Assembly: GCA_002429385.1 (NCBI GenBank)
Contig: DIZL01000019.1
Span: 94,269 to 125,976, forward strand
Origin: Prolixibacteraceae bacterium UBA6029
Lineage (GTDB): Bacteria; Bacteroidota; Bacteroidia; Bacteroidales; Prolixibacteraceae
Direction: 5' to 3'
DNA: 31,708 nucleotides
The position numbers were made by a program, and so were the translations under genes. How positions within the stretch are numbered: the first letter of the stretch is position 1; every line of letters starts with the position of its first letter. The notes under the pieces were generated by a model, which was not told where the DNA came from, did not search any database, and saw only the letters and a list, made by a program, of their open reading frames with translations. Below are positions 1-7,351 of the stretch, in pieces.

Positions 1-428
1 TTTTCGTCTTCTTTGAGGCGTTGAAATTCTTTGATAAAGTACAATTTGAACTCTATGGATATCCATGAAGCAAACTCAAAAGCAATATCTTTATGTGCAA
101 ATGTTCCTCCATAACGTCCTGATTTTGAAACAATACCTATTGAATTGGTCGTTTCTATCCATTTTTTTGGTGTCATGGTAAAACTGTTGAGTCCTGCTTG
201 TTTTCTAAACCCGTCGAATTCGACGGGTTTAAAATCAGGATTGTGCAGAAGCTCCCAAAACCCTAGTAATTCAATTGTATTTCGGTTTCTCAACCAATTC
301 TTGATGATATCATCCATATTCAACGCATCCTTATGACGTGCTAAATCTGTAAGTGATATATAGTCTTCTTTTTCAATATTCATTACTGAAATCTCAGAAC
401 CTTTTACAATTATTGTTTTGCTCTTCAT
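1..428 (-). CDS. KilA-N domain protein, C-terminus beyond window
   Basis: The frame opens at an ATG at 428 and runs off the left edge, giving 142 complete codons. The N-terminus begins MKSKTIIVKGSEISVMN and continues through DYISLTDLARHKD, NWLRNRNTIELLGFWE, PVEFDGFRKQAGLNSF and GGTFAHKDIAFEFASWIS. These are the hallmark blocks of the KilA-N/APSES-like DNA-binding domain found in phage and Bacteroidota proteins. KilA-N proteins bind DNA and are common in prophages and genomic islands, but the biological role is usually unknown. No partner gene is visible beside it. A short palindrome at 445-457 lies just upstream. The C-terminal domain is outside the window. The family call is firm; a function beyond DNA binding is inference. 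Confidence 0.85.
   Translation of the reverse strand, partial: MKSKTIIVKGSEISVMNIEKEDYISLTDLARHKDALNMDDIIKNWLRNRNTIELLGFWELLHNPDFKPVEFDGFRKQAGLNSFTMTPKKWIETTNSIGIVSKSGRYGGTFAHKDIAFEFASWISIEFKLYFIKEFQRLKEDE
206..231. repeat. 26-bp perfect palindrome inside the KilA-N gene
   Basis: The bases 206-231 equal their own reverse complement over all 26 positions, centred on GAATTC. On the coding strand they encode part of the conserved KilA-N block FKPVEFDGF, so the palindrome is made of ordinary family codons and is not an obvious insertion. Confidence 0.85.
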
Positions 429-444
429 CGTGTTGAATTTGTTT

Positions 445-457
445 ACTCATTATGAGT
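445..457. promoter_or_regulatory. short palindrome upstream of the KilA-N gene
   Basis: ACTCATTATGAGT has 6-base arms around a single central base and lies 17 bases before the KilA-N start codon. The position suits an operator, possibly autoregulatory, but a palindrome this short can arise by chance and no second copy was seen. Confidence 0.25.
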
Positions 458-678
458 ATAACTACTTACCAAACCTGATGTTACTGCTATTTTGATATAA
501 CTTAACTCCGTTACTTTAAAATTCTATATTATTCAGTTGGTCCCGCAGTGATAGGTATCCACTCCTAAAATTAATTCAATTTTTCAAGGTAAACAATTTA
601 TTTTTGTTTGAATAATCATATCGGCTACTTGCATCTTTTACTCTTAGTTGATGACAATTAGTGTTCAGAACAATCTGA

Positions 679-921
679 CTAACAGCTACAAAATAAAGAC
701 ATCCTTTGATTTCTATTCCTGAAGCCACCATTAATAAAAATTACTGTTTTATATTTTGGTAATACCAGATCAGGTTTACCCGGAAGGTCTTTTACATGAA
801 GACGGTATCTGAATCCCTTTGAAAATAGAAATCTGCGAACCAGCATCTCCGGCCTTGTATTCTTACCTTTGATTTGGCTCATATTGTAACTTCGGGTTAT
901 CTGGTCGTGAACATCCGTCAT
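679..921 (-). pseudogene. vsr: decayed very short patch repair endonuclease (Vsr)
   Basis: The first 60 residues are typical Vsr: MTDVHDQITRSYNMSQIKG, then KNTRPEMLVRRFL, RYRLHVKDLPGKPDLVLP and KTVIF. Vsr nicks 5' of T:G mismatches left by cytosine-5 methyltransferases. Where intact family members have H/N-GCFWHxHxGC, this copy reads INGGFRNRNQRM. The zinc Cys and His, the conserved Trp and the catalytic His next to it are all replaced. An extra base then shifts the frame: CAA AGG ATG TCT TTA reads as Q-G-C-L-Y if one A is dropped. The frame closes after 80 residues against roughly 140 in the family, and the rest of the enzyme is absent in any frame. No methyltransferase gene lies nearby. The gene is dead as an endonuclease. 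Confidence 0.85.
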
Positions 922-1214
922 AATATTTCCCCTGTTTTTATTTCAGAAACCCAAACTGCCAACTTTGCCCATCGGGATATTCTTACTCTTCAGACAGCTA
1001 ACAGTTCAGGTTCAGTCCTGAAAAGTAATGAAAAGAAGCGAGTTTGAAAATGAAAACTTCAGAATCGTGAAATGTAAAGTTAAACGCATTTCAGGAAGGG
1101 CTTAATATTCTCCCCAATAAAATTACTGCAAATCCTCATGCTCCCACCGATCCCGAGTACGCGGGGCTTTTTGCCCCAAACGACTGGTATTGTCATCGTA
1201 ATCGGGGTGAATTG
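922..1214. other. intergenic stretch with no supported gene
   Basis: A plus-strand frame from about 1107 reads through PHAPTDPEYAGLFAPNDWY and CHRNRGELL, which has protein-like composition but no start codon and no family I recognise. It may be debris of a lost gene. An ATG at 1028 opens only 25 codons. Nothing else was seen. Confidence 0.3.
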
Positions 1215-1685
1215 TTAGGCTTTATCTTTAAAATCTTCAAACTCGGCAGTTAGCGTTTCCAATTCGCTTCGGTTCTTTTCTGAAGTGATCAGGGAGATAT
1301 AATGATCGCCAATTGAATCATCCTTAATGATAATTATTTCACGGATAATTGACTCATTATGAATGGTATCATACAAAGTACTAAATAACTCGTGCCGGTA
1401 TTTTTGAGGAGTGCTATTCCTGGATTTTCTCATTGTTATATCAGAGGTATCACAGTAATAGTATAAGATTACATCAAACGTGTTAATATAATCGCATACA
1501 TATTGTGCCAGATATTTCAAAAAAGATGGGCTGTTTTGTTTTACCATTTCAACCTGAACTAATGAAAGGTTGATTATAGGCATAGGAATACTACTTGGAA
1601 TAACATTTTTATGAAAGGCTGAGAACTCAACCAGATATTTGTTTCCTTCCTTAGTTTCATGTGAAAGTGTATGCTCTAATTGCAT
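1215..1685 (-). CDS. 156-aa hypothetical protein, second gene of a two-gene unit
   Basis: This is a soluble, acidic protein without signal peptide or membrane segment. It starts MQLEHTLSHETKEGNKYLVE and contains the block QYVCDYINTFDVILYYYCDT, then RKSRNSTPQKYRHELFSTL and a C-terminal acidic helix ending EFEDFKDKA. Its size and the order of a beta-rich start, a YYYCDTSD segment and a basic R-K-S-R-N patch recall small Bacteroidota families of unknown function, perhaps DUF6169. That name is from memory and unconfirmed. It begins 17 bases after a 44-codon gene on the same strand, so the two are probably co-transcribed from the -7 box at 1857-1864. No function is assigned. Confidence 0.65.
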   Translation of the reverse strand: MQLEHTLSHETKEGNKYLVEFSAFHKNVIPSSIPMPIINLSLVQVEMVKQNSPSFLKYLAQYVCDYINTFDVILYYYCDTSDITMRKSRNSTPQKYRHELFSTLYDTIHNESIIREIIIIKDDSIGDHYISLITSEKNRSELETLTAEFEDFKDKA

Positions 1686-1702
1686 GTTAAGAGAGAGGTA
1701 GA

Positions 1703-1837
1703 TTATTTCTTTTTGAAAAAATCATCCTTCTTTGAAACAAGTCGCTTCTTGTTTTCTTCCTTTTCAGCCTGTAGTTTTCTTACCAGATTCAACAATCCGG
1801 GAGAAGGCTTTTCGATACGAACAGTTTTTAAAAGCAT
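1703..1837 (-). CDS. 44-aa basic protein, first gene of a two-gene unit
   Basis: A short frame begins MLLKTVRIEKPSPGLLNLVR and ends in a very basic, helix-prone tail (QAEKEENKKRL, then KKDDFFKKK). It is too small for most gene callers. It is supported by a perfect TAnnTTTG box 19 bases upstream and by tight spacing (17 bases) to the 156-residue gene that follows. The order of a tiny charged protein followed by a larger soluble one resembles an antitoxin-toxin or regulator-effector arrangement. That is inference from layout only, and no known antitoxin fold was recognised. Confidence 0.5.
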   Translation of the reverse strand: MLLKTVRIEKPSPGLLNLVRKLQAEKEENKKRLVSKKDDFFKKK

Positions 1838-1856
1838 GGTATTTAATTGTATAAGG

Positions 1857-1864
1857 CAAATATA
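1857..1864 (-). promoter_or_regulatory. TAnnTTTG -7 box for the 44-aa/156-aa unit
   Basis: Read on the minus strand the bases are TATATTTG, an exact match to the Bacteroidota -7 consensus TAnnTTTG. They sit 19 bases before the start at 1837. No clear TTTG at the -33 position was found. Confidence 0.5.
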
Positions 1865-2003
1865 CATACAAATTCAATCCGATGTTTGTTCGTTTTGTCA
1901 AAACGATGAAATATTTTGAATTTCTTAAGAATTACAAATCCATTAATCATCCTTGTTTTACAGATGTATTTTGATAATTTCAAGCTTATCCGGCCAGTCA
2001 CAA

Positions 2004-2654
2004 TCAATCCGGATTTACTGTGACATTAACATTGGGAGTAAACAAGGTATCATGATCATTTTTAAAGAAAAAGTACAGATAGCATAAACTGGTCTGAGCA
2101 TCCGCTTGTGACTTGGGAACTATACAAAATTTCTGATTCCTGGTGTAACCAGTGTCCATAATTTCTGAAAATATATGGTTACGATAGGTCATGTACATTA
2201 AAGAATCTGAAAGACGTGCCTTTTTAATATGAGGATCATTTTCCCATGAAATTTGAACAAAATCAGTCCCGATAGCTATCGGGATCGGAACGTCTGTATC
2301 AGCTTTCAACTGCGGAACAGCCAAAGACCCATCCATTACCTGAATCAAAGAAGGATTGGTCAGCGTGCCATCAATATGAAGAGCGTTCATATTTTTTTTA
2401 ATGAACCAGGCATATCCATTCATATCCTGAGCGGCAAGATTCCAGATTTGATTCATGTTTTGACAATTAAGCGTTCGTCCTGGTGAAGCAATAGCGCTTA
2501 TTCTTTTCCTGTAAAGAAGCTGAGCTTCTCACCAGTTGTTTTTTATCCAGTCAGCAGTTGCTCTAACATAACTTTTACCCCTCATTTGAACAAAAACGAC
2601 CTTACCAATTTTGCCTGAAACCAGTTCACAGATGTTCCGTCTGATTTTAGCCAT
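2004..2654 (-). pseudogene. DUF6266 family gene interrupted by an in-frame TGA
   Basis: A start at 2654 reads MAKIRRNICELVSGKIGKVV, then RGKSYVRATADWIKNNW and a TGA at codon 42. The same frame then continues through EAQLLYRKRISAIA to NLAAQDMNGYAWFIKKNM and on to a stop at 2004. The restored length would be about 216 residues, normal for DUF6266, a Bacteroidota family of unknown function with an MGKIRxGxxGxxSGKxG-type start and a C-terminal Ig-like part. One nonsense change, or a sequencing error, is enough to explain the break. If translation starts internally at 2456, a 150-residue C-terminal product is possible. A dispersed palindrome sits in frame at 2267-2284 and encodes PIAIG. Confidence 0.7.
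2267..2284. repeat. 18-bp palindrome, copy 1, inside the DUF6266 gene
   Basis: TCCCGATAGCTATCGGGA is a perfect palindrome. The same 18 bases occur again at 2812-2829. Here it keeps the DUF6266 reading frame open and adds a Pro-Ile-Ala-Ile-Gly stretch. Confidence 0.85.
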
Positions 2655-2767
2655 AAAGCTTAAATAAAGATAGGTTAACTCCTTAGTTTGAGTACTGTTT
2701 TAGTACTGTATAAATACAAAATCATGAATTTTAGTATTTAAAACAAGGGTAAAATGACTTTATAATA

Positions 2768-2953
2768 TGGAATTGGTATTGTTTTATTGCAGACTACATC
2801 CTCGATCCCGATCCCGATAGCTATCGGGACTATCGGGACTGCACCAGCCGCGGCGATGTTGTGGCCTATTTTCCTTCAAAGGAAATTGCCCGGAAAAAAG
2901 CAAACCAGTTAAGTCAATTAAATGCTTTGAAAATTGCGTTTGTTACTCCATAA
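2768..2953 (+). pseudogene. C-terminal remnant of an unidentified gene
   Basis: An open frame with no start codon reads ADYILDPDPDSYRDYRD, then CTSRGDVVAYFPSKEIARKK and NALKIAFVTP before a TAA. A strong hairpin with a T-run begins 20 bases after the stop, which supports a genuine gene end. The first part is made of the repeated palindrome sequence at 2812-2829 and looks inserted. The C-terminal 35 residues look like normal protein, but I do not recognise the family. Everything upstream is missing, and an in-frame stop lies at 2750. Confidence 0.35.
2812..2829. repeat. 18-bp palindrome, copy 2, with extended partial repeats
   Basis: This is identical to copy 1 at 2267-2284. It is flanked by an extra GATCCC on the left and an extra CTATCGGGA on the right, so a larger nested hairpin spans about 2806-2838. 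Confidence 0.85.
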
Positions 2954-2972
2954 TTCCTTTTCATTCATGTTT

Positions 2973-3006
2973 ACTGCCCAATCGTCCATGCCGGGCAGTT
3001 TTTTTT
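2973..3006 (+). terminator. intrinsic terminator after the gene remnant
   Basis: The stem ACTGCCC/GGGCAGT closes a 13-base loop and is followed directly by a run of eight T on the plus strand. Confidence 0.8.
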
Positions 3007-3024
3007 AAAAGTTATCGGTTAAGA

Positions 3025-3061
3025 ATAAAAAAAGGCCATCCCGATATTTTAGGACAGCCTT
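3025..3061 (-). terminator. intrinsic terminator of the lipoprotein gene
   Basis: On the minus strand AAGGCTGTCC pairs with GGATGGCCTT (10 pairs, two of them G-U) and is followed by a T-rich run. It begins 18 bases after the lipoprotein stop codon. Confidence 0.8.
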
Positions 3062-3079
3062 TTCAGGAATAAACTTAAT

Positions 3080-3850
3080 CTAATGCATTTCGTTCATCAT
3101 GTGCCCGCGAAAATGCCTGCAATGATGGTTCATGGCGAGGTTATGCATGATTATCCGGTAGATTTCCTTGTTGGAGTTCGCCGAAATAACCAGGATTCCA
3201 TTGGTCAAAGTAGCTTTATTAAGTGCTGAAAGCTGTATATCGAACATAAGCTGATCGAGGTACAACTGTATTACGCTGGAGAAAACAGGATCGGCAGCCG
3301 TAATTTCAACGCTATCTTTCTCGGTTTTAAACATTACACTTTCATTAACCCTGACGACAACAGGTATTTTCGCGGTATCACTTTTGGAATAAATACCATG
3401 GAGATAGAATACGGGTTTGGTGCCAGCGTCTCCTTTTAAACCATCAACCCTGAGTTCTATTTCGTCATAGAAGCCCGGTTGAAGTGAGAAATTGCCAACC
3501 GTGATATTCGAATCCAACAGATTTATTTCCTGCGGGCCATTCCATATGTAACTGACACTAATGGAATCACGATGGCTTTTTAATTTCTTAAGTGAGGCTT
3601 CAAATTTTAAGGTTGAAACGATCATTCGCGCGCTATCCCATTTCATTGAATCATTAGCTATCGAAGCCGATTTCAATCCAACAGAGGACACCGGCAACGA
3701 AAAGTTCTTATTAAACGCTTGTATTCTAACCCCTAAAGTGGAACTTCCTGAAGTTGCACTTGTTGAGTTATTTTTCTGACATGCCGAGAAGCCTAAGGCC
3801 AATGCTATCAATCCTACAGATAATCCTAATCTTGCATTTTTCATGGACAT
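3080..3850 (-). CDS. exported lipoprotein, DUF4382-like, with His/Met-rich tail
   Basis: The 256-residue product has a lipoprotein signal: a basic start (MSMKNARLG), a hydrophobic core and the lipobox FSAC at residues 21-24, followed by a Ser/Thr-rich linker. The body (about 60-230) is beta-rich, with blocks such as EINLLDSNITVGNFSLQPG and YDEIELRVDGL that resemble DUF4382-type surface domains. That match is remote and from memory. The last 21 residues, HNLAMNHHCRHFRGHMMNEMH, hold six His, four Met and one Cys, and look able to bind a metal. The start could also be the Met at residue 3. The gene stands alone, with its own terminator at 3025-3061. Membrane anchoring is well supported; function is unknown. 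Confidence 0.75.
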   Translation of the reverse strand: MSMKNARLGLSVGLIALALGFSACQKNNSTSATSGSSTLGVRIQAFNKNFSLPVSSVGLKSASIANDSMKWDSARMIVSTLKFEASLKKLKSHRDSISVSYIWNGPQEINLLDSNITVGNFSLQPGFYDEIELRVDGLKGDAGTKPVFYLHGIYSKSDTAKIPVVVRVNESVMFKTEKDSVEITAADPVFSSVIQLYLDQLMFDIQLSALNKATLTNGILVISANSNKEIYRIIMHNLAMNHHCRHFRGHMMNEMH

Positions 3851-4162
3851 ATGTATAATTATATTAATAAATACAATGAAAGAACGAAATCATTCTAAAT
3901 GATATTGTGAGAAACAACCTTTAATATTACCGAACTTCGTTCAATAATCCCCAATCCACTAGCTGACAGGAAGATCAAAACCCACCTTTGCATTTCTACT
4001 TTGAAGGAAATTTATTTTTAATACCCGACCTGGGTCGCTTATCAATCGACCACATTAACCTCAACGTTCTATGGTGAAAACAGGAAGAGTGAAAATCAGG
4101 CAAAAAGCCAATATAGTCAAACAAAAAAACCTGATCTTCACCGTCTCATTTGAAGACAACAC
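3851..4162. other. divergent intergenic region, no gene seen
   Basis: This separates the lipoprotein gene (minus) from the DUF3810 gene (plus), so both promoters should lie here. No exact TAnnTTTG box was found on either strand. A small palindrome, ATCATTCTAAATGAT, lies at 3889-3903, about 39 bases upstream of the lipoprotein start. Confidence 0.4.
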
Positions 4163-5269
4163 ATGGCACAAAGCAAATTCAGAAAAACATTCTTCGGCTA
4201 TGCCGCATTGCCTATCTGGCTGGCCTTGGCAACCTATGGATTAACCGAGCTCTTCAGCCGATATCCCGGGTTTACCGAAACCGTTTATTCGCAGACAATT
4301 TATCCTGCTTTCGCCTTCATGCTCTCTTTCCTGAGCAAATGGGTTTCATTTTCGCTTGATGATGCTTTTTATGGGCTACTGGCTGTCTTTTTTATTGTTA
4401 TATTGCTCCTGACCATCTTCAAAAAAATAAGACCAGGCAGGTTTCTCCTTCTGCTGGTTCAAACGCTTGCCCTGACCTATACCCTGTTTTATTGTTTCTG
4501 GGGGTTTAATTATTACCGCACCGGAATCAACAACCGGCTTCAGATCACTAAGTCTAAACCCGATAGCCTTCAGTTTGTCCGGGTTTTCGAGCACCTGATT
4601 GATCAAACCAATGAATCTTGCTGCACCTTTGAAAAGATGAGGTATAAATCTGTTGACTCGTTAGTCGAAATATCTTACAAAAAGAATGCTTCATTTCTGA
4701 AAATACACTACCCTCAGGGGACACGCCGCACTAAACCGATTACTCTGAGCAACTTCTTTGCAAAAGCTTCCATAGCCGGGTATTACGGACCTTTCTTCAG
4801 CGAGGTGCATCTGAATGACAGCCTATTGGCTATAGAATACCCTCAGGTTATGGCTCACGAATTTGCCCACCAGTTTGGGATTACCAGTGAAGCAGAAGCT
4901 AACTTTTACAGCTGGCTGGTCTGTTCGCATAGTGACTCAAAATACCTTCAGTACAGTGCCAACATCAGTATGCTAGATTATTTTTTATCGCATGGTAAAC
5001 ATCTACGTAAATTTCCTGACCTGATACACCGGATCAACAAATCGGTAATAGACGACATCCGTAAGGTGCAAAAACACTGGGAAGCACTCCGGAGTGAAAA
5101 GATTGAAAAGGTAGCCGGAAAGGTGAACGATGTATACCTGAAAACCAATAAAGTAGAAAAAGGCATAGCCGATTATTTCGGAGTAGTTCAGTTCGTAATG
5201 GATTTTGAAACCGACTCTCTGGCTCAGCAAAGGGCTGATGAAATGGAATATAAAGAACGGAAACCATAG
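4163..5269 (+). CDS. DUF3810 family membrane zinc metallopeptidase
   Basis: The 368-residue protein has three N-terminal membrane segments at roughly 12-28, 70-85 and 93-112. These are followed by a large extracytoplasmic or cytoplasmic domain. The segment MAHEFAHQFGITSEAEANFY carries an HExxH-type zinc site (HEFAH) and the downstream Glu of the E-A-N motif, which is the signature of DUF3810. Members are predicted metallopeptidases of Bacteroidota; their substrates are unknown. The MBL-fold hydrolase gene follows after 79 bases on the same strand, and the two may be co-transcribed. The start at 4163 gives the usual family N-terminus. The family is firm; the peptidase activity is inferred from the motif. 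Confidence 0.88.
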   Translation: MAQSKFRKTFFGYAALPIWLALATYGLTELFSRYPGFTETVYSQTIYPAFAFMLSFLSKWVSFSLDDAFYGLLAVFFIVILLLTIFKKIRPGRFLLLLVQTLALTYTLFYCFWGFNYYRTGINNRLQITKSKPDSLQFVRVFEHLIDQTNESCCTFEKMRYKSVDSLVEISYKKNASFLKIHYPQGTRRTKPITLSNFFAKASIAGYYGPFFSEVHLNDSLLAIEYPQVMAHEFAHQFGITSEAEANFYSWLVCSHSDSKYLQYSANISMLDYFLSHGKHLRKFPDLIHRINKSVIDDIRKVQKHWEALRSEKIEKVAGKVNDVYLKTNKVEKGIADYFGVVQFVMDFETDSLAQQRADEMEYKERKP

Positions 5270-5348
5270 AATGGAGAAAGGAGACAGTAATTCTAAGCTG
5301 AGGATAGTACTTTTTCTTACTTTTATCCTGAAATTGGAAACATAGATC

Positions 5349-6188
5349 ATGAAACTTATTCCCATACATGCCGGTAATTTCTCCTGCGACGGAGGCGCTC
5401 TTTTTGGCGTCATCCCGAAGCCGCTTTGGTCAAAAGCATATCCTGCTGATGAAAATAATGTAACGAAACTAACAATGCGATGCCTGCTGGTCGATATTGG
5501 CGAACACAAAATACTGATCGAAGCCGGAGTCGGGAATCATTATTCGGAGAAAGTGCGTCAAAACAACGGTCACGAAGAAACGGATGTAATCGTGAAATCG
5601 CTTACACAAAATGGGTACCTGCCTGAAGACATTACCGACGTGCTGTTTACGCATTTGCACTGGGATCATTGCAATGGCGCAGTCCTAAGTGAAAACGGCA
5701 AATACCGGCTTCAGTTTCCCAATGCTACCCATTGGTGCAGCCAAAAGCAATGGGAACATTCCAAAATCTCGAATATACGTGAGCGTGCTGCTTATTATCC
5801 CGAAATCCTCAACTTCCTGAAGACAGAAGGAAACATGCAACTGGTAAAGTATCCCGGACTTACTGTCCGGGATGAATTGTTTCCCGGAATTTCAGTACGC
5901 ATGTTCGATGGACACACCCCAGGCCAGATGATACCGTTCATCGTTTCTGAAGGAAAAACCTACGTGTATATGGCTGACCTGATTCCAACTGCAGCAAACA
6001 TTCCCATTGTCTGGCTGGCCGCTTATGATTTGTACCCGGTAACAGCGATGGAAGAAAAAGAACGCTTTCTGAAAGAAGCCGCCGAAAAGGAGTATATCCT
6101 GTTCTTCGAACACGATCTTTATACTGAATGTGCAACGGTTGAATGGACAGAAAAGGGGCCGAAAGCGAAGGGAAAGTTCAGTCTCTAA
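5349..6188 (+). CDS. MBL-fold metallo-hydrolase (lactonase-like)
   Basis: The 279-residue product carries the metallo-beta-lactamase signature H102-L-H-W-D106-H107 in LFTHLHWDHCNG. It also has a later FDGHTPGQM block with the third-site His, an AD-L metal-bridging Asp (YMADLIP) and a terminal His in FFEHDLY. This order matches the AttM/AiiA-like and related hydrolase branch that binds two metal ions. Members cleave lactones, phosphodiesters or other esters, so the substrate cannot be named. No signal peptide is visible, so it is probably cytoplasmic. Its stop codon overlaps by four bases the stop of the convergent AAA ATPase gene, leaving no room for a terminator between them. Confidence 0.85.
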   Translation: MKLIPIHAGNFSCDGGALFGVIPKPLWSKAYPADENNVTKLTMRCLLVDIGEHKILIEAGVGNHYSEKVRQNNGHEETDVIVKSLTQNGYLPEDITDVLFTHLHWDHCNGAVLSENGKYRLQFPNATHWCSQKQWEHSKISNIRERAAYYPEILNFLKTEGNMQLVKYPGLTVRDELFPGISVRMFDGHTPGQMIPFIVSEGKTYVYMADLIPTAANIPIVWLAAYDLYPVTAMEEKERFLKEAAEKEYILFFEHDLYTECATVEWTEKGPKAKGKFSL

Positions 6189-7351
6189 TAATTAGCAACA
6201 TAATCCAATGCAACATTCAAATTACCTATCTGAATATTGGGTTTGAAGTAATAGGATTCCGGTGCCATTGCAACAACAAAAAGCTCATTAATTTTCAAAT
6301 CTTGCATTGCGGTGTAAGTGCCTCTTGTAAGTTCAGGTGAAAGAGTCGCCTTACACTCAAATGCCAGTATCTTATTTCCTTTTGTAAGCAGTAGGTCTAT
6401 TTCATTTCCGGTGGTTGTTCTATAAAACCAGGGTTGCCAATCGGGAGCTGAATTAATGATATTTTCAATTACATAACCTTCCCATGAATACCCATAACCT
6501 GGATGACCAAGCAATTGGTTAATAGTAGAAACATCAAGCAATGAATGCAAGATACCACTGTCACGAATATAGACCTTGGGCGATTTATTTATTCGCTTGT
6601 TTAAATTGGGAGTATAGGGTTGTAATGTTCTGGTGATAAATGATTTTTCAAAAAAGTCAATATAGTTTCTGACGGTATGATAATTTACTCCCAAAGAACC
6701 TCCAAACTGACTGCTATTCAGTAACTGTCCGTTATTGTTTGCCAACATTTGTATGAGTCGTTGAATGGTCAATAGAGGAATTGAATTTCCATAGATAACC
6801 AAATCACGCTCAAGGTAGGATTGGATATATTGTTTTCTCCAGATTTCACTGAACCGATCACTCTCTGCCAGATATGATAACGGAAACCCGCCTCTTATCC
6901 AGTGTCTGATCATCGTTCCCTCCTTCTTGTCATCAATTTCCGAGAACATAAAAGGACTTAGCTCAACATAACCAATGCGACCGGCAAGTGATTCTGCGCT
7001 TTTGTTCACCAATTCACGTGAGGCAGATCCTAACAATAGAATCTGTCCGTTGCGTCGATCTTTATCAACAATACTTCTTAATTCGGGAAATAGATTTGGC
7101 ATCAGTTGAGCCTCATCGAAGCAAACCGTTGCCCCTTTATTCAGATTGAAGAACAGGCCTAAATCATTCAGTTTCGATCGGTCAGATGGATCTTCAAGGT
7201 CAATAAACAGAAAATCAGGAATGTATCGCCCAATTTCTTTAGCAAGTGTAGATTTTCCACTTTGGCGCGGACCAAGAATTGCAACTATCGGAAACAACTG
7301 CATATACTCTGTAATCAGAGTTTTAGCCGATCTATTAATATAACCTTGCAT
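6185..7351 (-). CDS. AAA_14/DUF4143 family ATP-binding protein
   Basis: The 388-residue protein has a Walker A motif GPRQSGKST (27-35) and a Walker B-like ATVCFDEAQ (74-82). It has an AAA_14 core and a C-terminal DUF4143 part with a WEGYVIENII block. Near the C-terminus GNEIDLLL and LAFECKA show the E-x-D...E-x-K layout of a PD-(D/E)xK-like fold. Proteins of this kind are abundant in Bacteroidota and archaea, often in strain-variable loci; their physiological role is unknown. A winged-helix region lies between the two parts (about 190-250). The gene is monocistronic, and its upstream region carries a pair of 23-base direct repeats (7489-7543). Confidence 0.9.
   Translation of the reverse strand: MQGYINRSAKTLITEYMQLFPIVAILGPRQSGKSTLAKEIGRYIPDFLFIDLEDPSDRSKLNDLGLFFNLNKGATVCFDEAQLMPNLFPELRSIVDKDRRNGQILLLGSASRELVNKSAESLAGRIGYVELSPFMFSEIDDKKEGTMIRHWIRGGFPLSYLAESDRFSEIWRKQYIQSYLERDLVIYGNSIPLLTIQRLIQMLANNNGQLLNSSQFGGSLGVNYHTVRNYIDFFEKSFITRTLQPYTPNLNKRINKSPKVYIRDSGILHSLLDVSTINQLLGHPGYGYSWEGYVIENIINSAPDWQPWFYRTTTGNEIDLLLTKGNKILAFECKATLSPELTRGTYTAMQDLKINELFVVAMAPESYYFKPNIQIGNLNVALDYVANY

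Noticed and set aside
2529..2531. In-frame TGA in the DUF6266 gene as a sign of recoding or an altered genetic code
   Set aside because: TGA ends other genes here normally (for example the TPR gene at 24593), and no selenocysteine-type hairpin was seen after it. A nonsense change or a sequencing error is simpler.
5003..5509. A 168-codon minus-strand frame opposite the DUF3810 and MBL genes
   Set aside because: It is antisense to two genes with clear families, and its translation is low-complexity and hydrophobic with no domain.
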